64,000 nt of DNA from Perognathus longimembris pacificus (taxonomy: Eukaryota; Chordata; Mammalia; Rodentia; Heteromyidae): the NCBI RefSeq assembly GCF_023159225.1, contig NC_063180.1, positions 7,995,297 through 8,059,296 on the forward strand. Direction: 5' to 3'. Below the pieces are notes generated by a model. The model was not told where the DNA came from. It did no database searches and was given only the letters and a program-made list of their open reading frames with translations. Position numbers and translations under genes: made by a program. Each line of letters begins with the position of its first letter. The stretch's first letter is position 1. Of the stretch, positions 10,359 to 21,460 are shown one piece after another.

Positions 10359-11789
10359 ATACCCCCAAACTAAATAAGCAGTGTCCAGAATGGGGTTAAG
10401 CTAAGACTCCTGAGGAGTGAAGATATTTGAACAATCACATGCAAGTCCTCTCACAGTACATCTCAAGGCTGACATCTTTGGCCTCCTTCAGAATCTAATG
10501 TTCTGGGAAAGCCACATAACCATTACCACATTGCCAAGCAAAGAAAAAACAAGTTCATTTTCACTGTGAAAGAACATTTGACTTGCATGCAGCTTGGGGT
10601 CACTTAATGTGTACAGGTCATTCTTAAAGAAAGGGCCAGCCATGTTCCTATGCAACCCAATTTTCTTCCTGGGCATGCTAGGAAACTCCATGTCTTCTTG
10701 GTGAACTATTAGGATACATTTCTCATAAATATGGGCTCTGTTCCTCAGATTTCATGAACTAGTGAGTGAGGAGGGAAATGCTAGGTGATTTAAGTGCATC
10801 AGGCACAAGTGCCATTTGGAAGGGAGTATTGACATGGTAGAGGACTCTTTACAAGTTTAAACCTGAGGAACTGTCTCAGGCTGACTAAGGCCATTTTGGA
10901 ACAGAAGCCATGATATGAGGGAGGGTATCACGGGATGGGACACAAAAAAGGAGTATTCACTATCAAGTTATAGAGGCAAAGGCTGAAAATAACAATAGAA
11001 AGGCAGTCATTGCTAGAATCAATCAGAAGAATGGAGATTAGTATGAGAATGAGAAGGGATGTGTGGTTAGAGCTAAGGGTGGAAGACATGAGTCTATGCT
11101 GTGGTTTTGCCTTATGTGGCACTTGAAATAAACCTTGGGTCAAGATTGCCCACAAAATGACGTGGGGCTGGACAGAGCATGAGGATGCACTTGGCAAGCT
11201 TTCCCAGTGCTTCCTAAAGTAAGCACTATGTGGAAACTATGGGGAAATGTGTCTTACTGATTCCAAGCAAGGTGGGCTAGAAATTGGTTATTTGTGTTTA
11301 TTAGGGTCATTGGGAGAGAGTTACTTTTTCTGGAATAATTTGTTTCCTGGTGGATATTTTGTTCAATGGAGAAGGATAGGCTTGAACACAGCATTCATCT
11401 CTTAGATTGGCTATGTATTTATTTATGCAAGAGAAAGACTGGATAGAGAAATGTCATGCCAGATGGGACCGAGAGAGGGTTCTGTATGTGTTGGATACTG
11501 TGGCTCTCTCCAGATTTTTTCAAGAGGCCAGTCAAGGTTTCGCTGTCATCAGGAAGCAGGTGTGCAGCCAGGTGCCTGTGGTCCCCAGGGCCCCTGCAGC
11601 TTCACACTTTCAATGGAAACTACTTTGCCCTTTAGCCACTTGTGAATGTTCCCTAGCAGTGATGGGAATGGGCAAGGCTTGCTCAGGTAAATGTGATCCA
11701 GAGTGAAGGCCCTTCAGGACATTCGCTTAAATGAGTCCAGTTTGACATTTGTACTACAAGCTAGATTTCTCCCAATATATCTTCATGCC
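10359..11789. other. Unassigned DNA
   Basis: No family or gene recognised. The overlapping plus frames at 11407-11706 and 11451-11645 and the minus frames at 10488-10691 and 10928-11197 look fortuitous. Confidence 0.5.
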
Positions 11790-11910
11790 TGTCACCTTAT
11801 CTCATTTTACTACAATCCTAATGCACATATTGTTGCCAGATTGTTATCCCCATTTTAGAGTAAAGGAAATGGAGTCTCCTAAGCATTTAGAAACTTGCAT
11901 GGGACTATGA
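11790..11910 (+). mobile_element. MIR SINE fragment
   Basis: Contains the MIR core-to-tail phrase TTATCCCCATTTTAGAG followed by an A/G-rich 'AAGGAAATGGAG' analogue and a 'CTTGCATGGGACTATGAAGC' analogue, with the standard preceding 'ATCTCATTTTACTACAATCCT' segment. Confidence 0.75.
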
Positions 11911-12214
11911 AGCAAAATCATAATAATTAATAAAAATAAATAATAAAAAATAGAAATAAGGTAACTGTCATGCCTTATTTCTAGTAATACATAGCAATCT
12001 TTTCTCATCTGCTATTGATAAAATTATTTATATTTACAGTTCAATTTAGGTGGATTTCTTGCTTTCCCATTAAGTAATCTCAAGTTAAACACTGTTTACT
12101 TAAAGTTTTTGAAATGACTTAAGACTTAGCAGTGCCTCCAAAAATACAGTTAGAATAAGAAGATGCATGTACAACCTAAGAATATAGAATGTTTTGGATG
12201 TGAAGGAGATACTG
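11911..12214. other. AT-rich unassigned DNA
   Basis: Contains an A/T-rich simple run at about 11918-11960. Nothing else is recognised. Confidence 0.5.
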
Positions 12215-12352
12215 GTGGAGTAGAGTTGTGGTTGTTATTAGTAGTGGTGGAAGAAATGGCTGAGGTAGAAGTGTTGTTGGTTGTGGGTGATGGTGGTGAA
12301 GGTGGTGGTGATGCTAGAGATGGTGTTGCTATAGTTAGTGATGGTGGCTGTT
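12215..12352 (+). repeat. Degenerate GGT/GTT-type repeat
   Basis: Irregular triplets of GGT, GTT and GAT produce a strand strongly biased to G and T. The 63-codon open frame at 12163-12354, rich in Val, Gly and Glu, is the translation of this repeat and not a gene. Confidence 0.75.
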
Positions 12353-12554
12353 AGTGAGATAGTCTCAGCAAAGGAAGAAAAAGGGCCAGGACAATTATGG
12401 TCCCGAGATAAAGGGGAAAATTAGAGTCATAATAAGCACAAGAAAAACAAATCTTGTTCTACCTTTTGTCATCACTGACGTATGGTGTAGGTTGGGGTCT
12501 CAGCAGCTCTGGACAATGAGAACTGCTCTGAGTATAGTAGTGTGTGGTGATAGA

Positions 12555-12740
12555 TTAAGCACATTCAGTCTGACCACATTTAATGCTTACAACAATCCAT
12601 CGAGGCTGCCACCACCATTTACACTGCACAGTAGAAGAAAGAGACGAGCAGAGAAGCTTCTAAGTAATGGCTCAATATCCTGTAGGTAGAAAGGGATAGA
12701 GCCAGGGTTCTGACTGTAGCTTGTGTCCTCGACTATCGAA
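12555..12740 (+). mobile_element. MIR SINE fragment
   Basis: A diverged MIR: 'ACATTTAATGCTTACAACAA', then a 'CAGTAGAAGAAAGAGACGAG' analogue of the gap-to-core segment, then 'GATAGAGCCAGGGTTCTGAC'. The order matches the MIR 3' half. Confidence 0.65.
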
Positions 12741-12848
12741 CTTTTGAGAACATGACAGAAAGTGACTTGTGTCTACAGGCTTTGTAATATCCAAAGCAGA
12801 GGTGGGAGGACTGGTCCTGCTTTTACTTTGGGCTTGTGAGGCTTTATT

Positions 12849-13170
12849 GCTATGTTTTGGATGGTTGTATCCTAGGTATTAAAGGCTCACCACCTCTGAT
12901 AATGCTATTTGGAAGTGGTGAAGCCTTCAGGAGGCTGGGTCATGTTATTGGGAATGTCCCCTTGAAGGAGATGATGCAATTATACTTCTTCCTGTTTTCT
13001 TCTAGCCTGAAGTATAAGTGGGTTTATTCTGTTGCTCGCTCCTGCCATTGCCACATGGAGGCCTGAAGCCATGGGGACACTTGGTCATGGACCAGAATCT
13101 CTTAATATTTGCTCTTTGTAAGCTTATTGTCTTGTGTGTTTTGTAAAAGCAAGGGAAGCTGACTGATACT
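12849..13170 (+). mobile_element. ERVL-MaLR LTR, solo
   Basis: Starts with GTTTTGGATGGTTGTATCC, passes through CACCACCTCTGATAATGCTA, GGGTCATGTTATTGGGAATG, CTTGAAGGAGATGATGCAAT, and ends with GGGAAGCTGACTGATAC, the usual MaLR terminus. No internal ERV sequence lies alongside. Confidence 0.75.
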
Positions 13171-13455
13171 TTCTGCTTTTAGGATCTGAGGTTAAGAACA
13201 AATGAAGGAATCTAGCCAAATCCCCAACACATCCATCTGTAATCTTCAAGTATATGAAATGTATAAAGAAATGGCTCTCCCTGGTGGATTGTAGTCTGGG
13301 TACCAAAGACACTCCCATAGAGAGAATGCTGCCTGGGGCAAGAGATGATTTGCTGTTTTATTTTTCTGATAAATTAATAATTTATTAACTCAATAAGTAT
13401 ATAATTATAACTAAATAATTATGTAACTCAATTTATTAACTCAAATAATTTAGTG
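13171..13455. other. Unassigned DNA, AT-rich at right
   Basis: No feature recognised. A very A/T-rich interval of TAATTA/TTAACT repeats runs from about 13355 to 13450. Confidence 0.5.
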
Positions 13456-13600
13456 CTTTTTGTTTTGTGACAATAGTGGAGCATTATCCTTTACATTTTG
13501 CTCATGGCTGGTGCTCTATGATTTGAGCCACACCTCTCTGCCTCAGGCTTTTTCCTGGAGAAAAGAAGTCTCATGTTCTTCCACACCTGGGCTGGCTTTT
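13456..13600 (-). mobile_element. Truncated SINE (Geo plus part of B1-like monomer)
   Basis: On the minus strand it shows the B1-like left monomer's end joined to a diverged Geo monomer; the plus-strand images TTGAGCCACACCTCT and CCTGGGCTGGC are diagnostic. The left monomer is cut off where the adjoining L1 end begins. Confidence 0.7.
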
Positions 13601-13722
13601 TTATTTTTATATATTTTTTGCTTTATCTATTGCAATTTATTTAGTTGTTTGTTTATAAATTTGATTGTAAAGATGATGTACAGAGGGGTTACAGTTACAT
13701 GGGTAAGGTCATAAATACACTT
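13601..13722 (-). mobile_element. LINE-1 3' end fragment
   Basis: The plus strand reads GATGTACAGAGGGGTTACAG and onward, the reverse complement of the terminal ~100 bp of the L1 at 1740-1830. Only the end is present, so this is a heavily 5'-truncated insertion or remnant. Confidence 0.8.
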
Positions 13723-15095
13723 AATCATCAGATTTCATGAATAGCTTGAATAGCTAGGGTTGTAGACATAAATCTCTAGTTTCTGGCACAACCCAGTGCT
13801 ATGTTAAAAGCAGTTTTGATGCTGCTGCTGCTGTTTGTGGCCTGAACTGTCACCCACTACCCACAGCATTGTTCAGCGGCTCTGAGTCCTGTTTGGGTGG
13901 AATGGGGGTCTCCATGTCCTGTTGGGTGGTTTTGCCTCTCTTCTGCTGCAAATGCTTTCTCTCCCCACTGGAGCAAGCAGGCTGTGATCCTGACACACTG
14001 GCTTTCACGCATGCCTTTGTGATTAGTGCCCTTCCCCCACCTGCCCCCAGCACATATGGACGCCGCGTCTATTTTCATCTTTGGCTTTTTCTGTCTTTTG
14101 CTCTGTTGCTTTCATTAATACACTCTTTCACATCTTCATTTTCTTCTCTTTCAGAGAAAGTACCAAGAGGGGTTGCCTGCCTTGCTGTCATATTTAGGTT
14201 CCCCCAGGCCCTCTGTCATCAGGAGATGCCTTCTACTCAGCACTGGTGGGACTATGGGCCTAGGGCAGACAGAGGCTGAGTGTGGATGAGGCTGAGTGTC
14301 TGTGCCTATGATTTAAACAATGTCATCAGCTCAGACTTCTGCCTCATAAAACACCACTACAAAAACACTTAACTCATAACAAAATGGAGTGAAAATGTCA
14401 CTCCAATATGTCACTTTTCACTATGGAGAAGAGAGGGGGTGGTTGCATTTGCAATGGATAATTCCAGAAAAATTAATATACCCTGGCATTTATACCAGAA
14501 CCCGAGAAAATAGGAAATGTTTTCCTTGTAAATATTCTCTTGCCTCTTTCCAAGATAGAAGTAAGTCCATAAACTCTAGACCCAGCAGCAACAGGAATGG
14601 AGCATGTGGAAAAAAATGTTTGTACTTAGCAGCCTACAGAAGTAAGGATCTTTCTTTTTTTTTTCTTTGCCATTGTTTATAGGAATGTCGATATTGAGGA
14701 ATTTTTAGCATTAAAAAGGCCTCAGATTGTAAAGTCACTAATAAAGTTTTTATGTGGTAACAATACCACTTTCAGAACTTGAACCATAACCTCAAAAATA
14801 AGCTTTTTAGGGAAAATAGTTGCAGTGGAGTTTCTACAGGATCATTCCAGAAGCAAATACATGCAGCTTTCATCAGAACAGATTACATACTTATTACAGA
14901 CTCACAGTGGGAGGATGGTGGGAGGAGACCCAGGCACTGCATAAAGTCCAAAACGGTGCATAGGTTAACCATGTATATAGCTAACCTTTACATCTGCAGT
15001 TCTATGTTACTTAGCATTATCCCATTATCTGAGATTGCCTCACTCACAGCAGTTAATTGTCACAATAGGAGTTAGAACGACATCTATTTCATTGT
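13723..15095. other. Unassigned DNA
   Basis: No family recognised. A 136-codon plus frame at 13869-14279 overlaps two minus frames at 13850-14078. None has a recognisable domain and the plus frame has no splice or start context that supports it, so it is not called as a gene. Confidence 0.5.
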
Positions 15096-15285
15096 TGGTG
15101 GCCTGATCCTGAGACCTAAGGATCACAATTTGAAGTGAGCCCAGACAGAAAAGTCTGTGAGACTTTTCATTTTCAATTAACCAGCAAAAAGCTAGAAGCA
15201 GAACTTGGCTCAAGTGGTAATGCACTAGCCTTGGGCAAACAAACCAAGTGAGCTCAAGGCCTGAGTTCAAGGCCTAGGGCCAGAA
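15096..15285 (+). mobile_element. Dimeric SINE, B1-like + Geo (5'-truncated)
   Basis: Left monomer enters at a GATCCTGAGACCTAAGGATC phrase. The right monomer has an intact Geo A-box region, TTGGCTCAAGTGGTAATGC, and the TGAGTTCAAGGCC B-box-like end. The tail is the alternating purine-pyrimidine tract at 15296-15365. Confidence 0.85.
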
Positions 15286-15295
15286 TGTACATGTT

Positions 15296-15365
15296 TATGT
15301 ACATGTGTGTGTGTGCGTGCGCATACACACGCATGCACATGTGTGCACGCATGCACACACACACA
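15296..15365. repeat. 70-bp strictly alternating pyrimidine-purine tract (Z-DNA-prone)
   Basis: Every position from 15296 to 15365 alternates pyrimidine and purine without a break, mixing TG, CG, CA and TA steps. It includes a TGCGTGCGCA core and several short palindromes. It sits at the tail of a SINE. Confidence 0.95.
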
Positions 15366-15914
15366 AATGAAAGGACATCTGTTAGAACTCAATAATGGTG
15401 CAGCTTCTCTTGCTCCTGGGCTTTGATAGTCACAACACTCTGGCAATGACTGGAGACTGCCCACTGATCTGTGCTCACGTTTTAATTATAGCAGAGAGCA
15501 CACAAGCAAAACATGTATAAACAAAAGTGTTTCTCTAGAAATGTTCCCATTTGCAAAAGGGCCTTGCTCAAGTTTAGAGATGCTTAATTCAGAATGTGAA
15601 AAGCAATAAAATGAATTTTAAAATGACTTTTATTGACCTCAAAAATTATGAGCTAAAAGCACTTGAGCTCATTTAAAAAACAATTTTATTGGGTTAATGG
15701 TGAGTATAAAGAATTAAATCAATAAAAACTCCACTTGCCATTAAGTCCAAAAACAGTGAAGACATTTTATTAACTGTGTTGTTTTAAACTCAACAATGTA
15801 TGTTCCTCTCAGTAATTTAGTCCTCTCCTATACTTTTCTCTCTAACCTCAGCCAATCTTGTGAGCTTTTATTTTCCCCCTCTCTTCAATGAGTGCTTTCC
15901 ATATTGTGAGTGTG
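15366..15914. other. Single-copy AT-rich DNA
   Basis: No repeat recognised. The stretch 15595-15760 is AT-rich with several TTTATTG/TAAAA motifs. The minus open frame 15267-15464 is partly a translation of the alternating CA/GT tract. Confidence 0.5.
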
Positions 15915-16022
15915 GAGCCAGACATACATTTCTGTTATCCCAGTACTTGAGAGGTGAGCAGGAAGCTCATGATTTTAAGGACAGCCTGGACTAATTGCAA
16001 GACTATCTCAAAACAAATCCCA
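15915..16022 (+). mobile_element. B1 (7SL-derived) monomer SINE
   Basis: Diverged B1: GGAGCCAGACATACATTTCT, TTATCCCAGTACTTGAGAGG, CATGATTTTAAGGACAGCCT, AAGACTATCTCAAAACA. There is no Geo or ID right monomer, so it belongs to an older monomeric B1 group. Confidence 0.8.
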
Positions 16023-16379
16023 TGTATATATAAGTAGATATGGCTGTAATTTTTATCAGGTATAGAGTAGTACATTTAACTATGCTGCTCAGTCCTGTCA
16101 CACTAACCATAAAAGCTCTATGTCCTTCTCATCTTGCAGATCTAGAGATATAGGATGGGAGCCCACCTAACCAGAGAGGTGAGGTCACAGTCACTGAAGG
16201 CTCCCTATATCTTTCACAAATCTGTTACAGATAAATAAAAAGTGTGTCTTTCCAGATGATAAACAAAAGGCTAAAACATGTAGTTGCTGGGTTTGGGAGG
16301 GTTTTGGGGAAAATTGATTGAGTAACAGCAATTTAATCTGTTGTAAGATAAGACAGCCTTCTAGAATCTGTTCATTCAC
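16023..16379. other. Unassigned DNA
   Basis: No recognisable feature. Confidence 0.5.
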
Positions 16380-16575
16380 TATCAGTCATTAAGCAAATCA
16401 ACTATTATGCTAAGTGCTGAGTCTACAGTGTTAAGCCAAGATGTCAGAGTAAGAGAGAGACTGTAAATAAATGACCTTCCAAATAAGAATATCATTTTCA
16501 AAAGGGTGATAAGTGCTTCTGTGATGAGAGAATAATGGTAGAAGCCTAGGCAGGCAGCTGAGAGAAAAGCCATGT
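16380..16575 (+). mobile_element. L2-type LINE fragment
   Basis: Contains an L2-like phrase (TATGCTAAGTGCTGAGTCTACAGTG analogue, then GACTGTAAATAAATGACC and GGTGATAAGTGCTTCTGTGA). Diverged, tentative. Confidence 0.5.
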
Positions 16576-17077
16576 AAGTGGAGACTTATGAGTTGGCGTG
16601 AACCAAACTGGAAGATCGATTGGTGAGGCAGAGAAAAGGGCAATGGGGAGGCCTGAGTAGTATGTTATACCATCCTACATCTGAATGAAGTAAGAAGATG
16701 CTGGTAAAGGGACCAAGTCTTTCTGTGCTGCTTCTAGGGTCCTCTGGTATTCTTTCTCAGCTTGGCACTTAGATGCCCTTTTTGCCCAGGCACTGGGATT
16801 GATGCTCCAGTGAGATGGTCTCATAATGGTGAGCTTTGCTCCCACCTTTCCCATATGTTTCAAGGTACTAACTATAGTGCCAAACACTACCACTGCTTTG
16901 GAGACCTGTCCCCCGTGACATTTTGCTTTCCCTAACAGCCCTTTTCAGGGTCTGTTAGAACCCAGCCTGAAAATGAGAAGATGCTGGACAGTTATGGCAA
17001 TCTGATCAATTGGAGCTTTGAATTCAACCAGAAAAATTTCCCTAAAATGAGACAAAAAGAATTCATCAATAAGAACC
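16576..17077. other. Unassigned DNA
   Basis: No family or gene recognised. The minus frame 16675-16893 has no familiar motif. Confidence 0.5.
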
Positions 17078-17240
17078 ATGTATTTACTGAGTACTTATAG
17101 CACTATAATATGTGCTTCATTTGCACATTTATTACTCAACTGCAGTCTAATGAGATAGGCATTATTATAACCCCATTCTACAGCTGTGGAAAGTAAGACA
17201 AAAAGTATAGGGTTTTCCATGGTCCACAGAGAAGTAGCTA
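17078..17240 (+). mobile_element. MIR SINE fragment
   Basis: Reads TTTACTGAGTACTTATAGCA, then GAGATAGGCATTATTATAAC, then CCCATTCTACAGCTGTGGAA, the standard MIR progression. Confidence 0.8.
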
Positions 17241-18589
17241 GGTTGGCTAGTCTGATCTTAGTTATCAGCTCTTATAATCTCTGTCATTACAACCTTCTAA
17301 AGCCACCCCAAGCCATTAATGAGGGTGAACTTAATTTCATTAAGAACAGCTATGATAAAACCATCCTGTGCTAGTTACAGATCTGGTCTCCTGCAGGTAA
17401 AATAGCCTCACGTGTTGAACTCAAAAAGAGGAAAATTCTCAGATAAGAACTTGGACTGCAAAGGCAGCTGGTCTTAGTAGGTCTGGATAATAAGATCAGT
17501 GTCTGACTTTTGATATACATCCCTAGAACCTGAGGATCTCTACACAACCCTTTGGGTGATGTAGTAAAGAGGTCTTCTGAGGGGGCCCTGTAGTCCAGTC
17601 AGGGAGCTGTCTCTTGTCGACTTTCCAGTTCTTGCTGTTTCAGGGGACCTTCGCTTCATCTCATCAGGATATTACAAGTCTAATCTGCCCACCAATGATC
17701 ACACATGGGAAGAAATCACTCTTATAGAGCATGCTTTTTATGGAGAGATGAATTCTCAGCCCCAGCTCACCTTCTCCATTGAGAGATTCCAGTACCAACC
17801 CACAGGACAGCATTTTGGAGCTGACACTTTCTGGCCCCATTCCTTGTAAGTACATGTATTTCTCCATCCTAGGGGCAAAATCCAGGGGTTATATTGTTCC
17901 TGCTTCCTGGGGGCTTCCAGGCACAAAACTGTAGGCACCAGAAGGAAAGATGATGCCCACAACTAAAGCTGTCTCCTGAGTTCCTTTCTGGTCAGGAGGC
18001 CTCTCTTGGGAAGTGAGATGAAGCCACATCCCATAGGGAACATTTTGGAAGAGGTCTGTCCTGGGCTTTCCCAGCATATGTATCAATTTCAGGGCCCAGT
18101 GTGGAAAAGGGTCTGGGAAGGAGAGCCCTGACATGCTGTGAAATGTGATCAAGCTTGTTTGGTTGGGGGCGCCCATGCTTTGTGACACCTGCCTATGTGT
18201 TACATGGATGCTGTTACACAATTGTCTGGGAATTTATTCACATCTTTGTGTGTACAATGATGCCAACTTACCTCAAAGTGGGTGGGCATCCACTAGGATG
18301 GAGGAGCCAGGCAGCTTGTATTTCCTCCTTTTGGCTATGCAGAACTCCCATATCCACCAAATGACACGCTGGGAGAAATGATTAGGACACAGTAAAGCTG
18401 TTGATTTTACTTACAGACTTAGCCTGAGCTCTCTAAAATCCAGAAGACTAGAGGCTTCCTATGTCCTTGTCACCTTCACAGAAAACTCTACCCAATTTTG
18501 AAGCCCAGGAGAGGAAGTTTTGATCTGGTCCTGAAAAGCTTTCCTAGTATAAAAAGGTATGAAGAAACAACCTGAACAGCTCATTAACA
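17241..18589. other. Unassigned DNA with overlapping open frames
   Basis: Minus-strand frames at 17664-17867, 17756-17962 and 17889-18221 and plus frames at 18145-18381 and 18155-18364 overlap in different phases. None shows a recognisable domain. I considered a decayed processed pseudogene or retroelement but could not name one. Confidence 0.4.
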
Positions 18590-18760
18590 GGAGCTGGATA
18601 AACTATCGGTAGCATGCACAAGCTGGAATATGACTCATTTGTGATGAGCAAGGAACTTCTGATAGCTAGGACAACATGGATGAATCCCCAAAGCAAGCTG
18701 TAGGTGACATGATTCTACATATAGGACATTCTGGAATAGGCATTGGGGAAAACCCTTCAA
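18590..18760 (+). mobile_element. Ancient LINE-1 3' fragment
   Basis: Shows the old-L1 order near the ORF2 end: a GAGCTGGATAAACTATCGG segment, a TGGAATATGACTCATTTGTG segment, a CAACATGGATGAATCCCCAA segment, and an ATATAGGACATTCTGGAATA segment. It is far more diverged than the L1 at 158-1837. Confidence 0.6.
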
Positions 18761-19247
18761 TAATGAGTGTTTTACAGTCTTGGGAGTGTTTATTGGCCTC
18801 CATGGCTGGGGCCAGGCTGCTGGCAAAGTTGTCATTGTGTGAGACCTGCACCTTTGTCTCATTTAGAGAAGGTTCACCTTGATCTAGTATATACACTGGA
18901 GTATATTTAGTTCCATTGAAAAACTTGCTCCATCTTTGGGGAACAACAATGTTTGACTATGTTAAATTAGTGGAAGCTATAGTTACAATAAGAAGATATT
19001 AGGTCTTGTAAACTCTGTGCCCAGCCCAGCTGGCTTGTAAACTCTTGAAATGGGAGAACCTGAGAGTCTTTGCCATCCCTTTCCCCAGAGCATGTACACA
19101 AGCACAAGAACTCACAACTTTACATGGAGTTTTAGGGACACTTGTAAACTTCCCAAAGTCTACTCTCAGAGCCACTAATGCCCATGCACCTTCAGCTCAG
19201 AAATTCTGCTTTGGAGAATAGGAACCAAACCCAATCTCAAATCAGTT
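18761..19247. other. Unassigned DNA
   Basis: No recognisable feature. Opposite-strand frames at 18635-18896 and 18676-18882 overlap and are taken as chance. Confidence 0.5.
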
Positions 19248-19555
19248 AGCCAAGTTTATCAGTTATCTACTACTGTGCAACAAACCATCACAACCCTTCA
19301 TAACTTAAAACAATCACATTCCATCACTTCTCACAATTCTGCAATTCTGTGTGTTGGTTGTGTTCAGCCAGATGGTTCTTCAGTTTCATGTGGTGTTGGC
19401 CAGGGTCACTCATTTGTTTTCATTCACCTGGGAACTCATCTGGGTGCTCTATTGGGGTTGGATTATCTTCAGACCATCTCTCCTAGGGACTGGGAATTGG
19501 CTGCCATTGACTGTCAACATAAGGCATTCAGTTCTCTTTCACAAAGTTCCTCCCT
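19248..19555 (-). mobile_element. MLT1-like MaLR LTR fragment
   Basis: The plus strand has the reversed LTR start pattern: TATCTACTACTGTGCAACAA, then CATAACTTAAAACAATCACA, then a CACAATTCTG segment and a long middle. Family level (MLT1 versus another old MaLR) is uncertain. The 3' portion is replaced or followed by the GT repeat. Confidence 0.5.
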
Positions 19556-19558
19556 CAG

Positions 19559-19560
<2 letters not shown>

Positions 19561-19606
<46 letters not shown>
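19561..19606. repeat. (GT)23 microsatellite
   Basis: Forty-six bases of uninterrupted GT. Both open frames crossing it (19275-19628 and 19351-19632) are partly poly(Cys-Val) translations of the repeat. Confidence 0.98.
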
Positions 19607-19610
<4 letters not shown>

Positions 19611-21319
19611 AAGGTTTCTCTTGAGTAGGTAGGCTAGCCTGAGTGGCTGGCTAAGTCAGTAACTGAAAGTAACCAATCACCCTAAGTGTTAGACTCAGAA
19701 CTATTAGTTTCATCAAAACCAGATTTCGTTCAAGTAAGTCACAGAAGCCAGACTAGACTCTTGCTCTGGGTTTCACAAGCACTGTGGCACATGCGGAAAT
19801 GGCAGGATTGCTGATGGTTACCTCTGCAGACAATTCCCCACACTGTTCTTGCAAAATGCAAAGACTCTTCAGTTTCAAAGGTAACTCCTATGTGTCTGTC
19901 ATCTCTAGACAAAGTAAAAGCTCTCTAAGGAAAGAAGCCACTACTTTTCATTCAGGAAGCACATATCTACTTTGGAATAGCCATTTGTGTGACCTGTTAT
20001 AATTGTGGCATTTGTGCAGAAGAACTAGATCCCTATTGTTCCTCTTTCTCCCACAAATGATAAGGTGAATAGGCTTTGACATCTACACACATCTTCCACA
20101 CACATTCCCCTTTATGTTGTCTGAATTGCATTTTTTATTATCCCTGTCTGTTCCTTATGACTTCATAATAAGGTGTTTCCCATTGGTTGGAATAGGGAGA
20201 AATGAAAATTAGGTGACCCAGAAAATATTTCTGGGAACCACCGACCCCACTATCATTGCACACTATGGACTCTGTAGCATTTATGCAGCACTCTACTCCA
20301 CTGCACGGCCCCCATTGGCCTCTGGTCAAGAACATTTTCTTTCATTCTGACATTCAGGCTTGACCAATTGTAACTCACAATCCTCCTCTATCCCGTAGTT
20401 CTCAGGATCATGTCTGCATAGAGAGAAAGCTAGAAAATGTTTTTGAAATTTCAGTCTAGTGGTTTCAATCCCAATCTTGCTAGTTATTGAGACCCAAGTG
20501 GGGGGCCTCAAGTACACAAGGGTGCTAAGTAGACTTTGTAAGTCAAACTCTGTACTTTCTAATTAAGTTACAAATTTTATCTTCCCCTAGAATATGCTTA
20601 ACCTTGATCTTCCATGTAAAAAGTTATGTAATAAAAATGCTAAAAACAAAAGTTGAAAACCCACAGATCTAACCCAAGTTTTTCTCTTTACACATATACA
20701 CCAACTGTCACTAGAGGCTAACATTTAGAAGAGTTGCCAATTGCAGGCATAGAATTCAAATTTCAGGATCCTGGCTTGTTGCAGTTAACCATCCCTAGAT
20801 CACTGGAAGGCATATAGGATCTACTCAGGCTGAAGAATGACACTAAAGGCTTCGGTACTGCTTTGCTTTGTCTCAAAAAATCTTTTGATTTGACTGGGAT
20901 TCGGCCTTTGCTTTGCTGGAATTGTTTGTGTGGCAGAAGAACGATTATTGCAGGATTATCCTGGGCTGTGGGATGGTCTCTAGAGCCTGCTGGAAGCTTG
21001 TTTTGCTAGCTCAGCTGTTTCTCAGCTTGCTCTGCCTGGTGATGTCAGCTGCTATGTTCTTTCACTCAAGAATTCCCCCTCCCACTGCTCACCACCTTGG
21101 TCTCTCTTTTGGTCCAGCTAGCGATGTCTTCATCTCCTTCTCCCACTTTAGCCATCCCCCTCCCTTTTCCTGTTCTTTCTACTTTTGACATCCTTGAGGC
21201 TGATAGTGTTTGTCAGGTCTGTCTTTAACTCTGGGAAAGAGCTGGTGGAGCCATCTGTGGGTTTTGGAGAGCATCCCTGCTTGTAATTATTTTTCCTGGA
21301 GTCACTCTTGATGAGGCAA
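19607..21319. other. Unassigned DNA
   Basis: About 1.7 kb with no recognised repeat. Frames at 19784-20002, 20138-20335, 20326-20517 and 20913-21188 have no known features. The last begins with a hydrophobic stretch, but there is no supporting context. Confidence 0.5.
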
Positions 21320-21460
21320 GGGCCCATTGTTATATTATTACCAGTTGTCGCCTGGATTTTCTCATCTGAGAGTGTGTCTAAGGGTAGGCAACAATAGCAC
21401 GATGCTTCTCAGAAAGACAATAGTTGTTGATTTCTTCACAGACAATTGAATGAAGAAGCT
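21320..21460. promoter_or_regulatory. Candidate regulatory block with SOX-type motif cluster
   Basis: Four ACAAT-core SOX-like motifs lie within about 125 bp: CCATTGTT (21324-21331, reverse), ACAATAG (21391-21397), ACAATAG (21417-21423) and ACAATTG (21442-21448). The surrounding 21.2-22.3 kb shows no recognised repeat. Function is inferred only. Confidence 0.3.

Noticed and set aside
12163..12354. Val/Gly/Glu-rich 63-codon frame
   Set aside because: Translation of a degenerate GGT/GTT repeat.
13869..14279. 136-codon plus-strand frame that could be an exon
   Set aside because: No domain; two opposite-strand frames overlap it; no convincing splice pair.
17664..18221. Possible processed pseudogene or endogenous retroviral coding remnant
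   Set aside because: Overlapping minus-strand frames looked suggestive, but no family motif could be recognised and no poly(A) or flanking duplication was seen.
19275..19632. Two overlapping frames with Cys-Val repeats
   Set aside because: The repeats are the (GT)23 array; the remainder lies in an LTR fragment.
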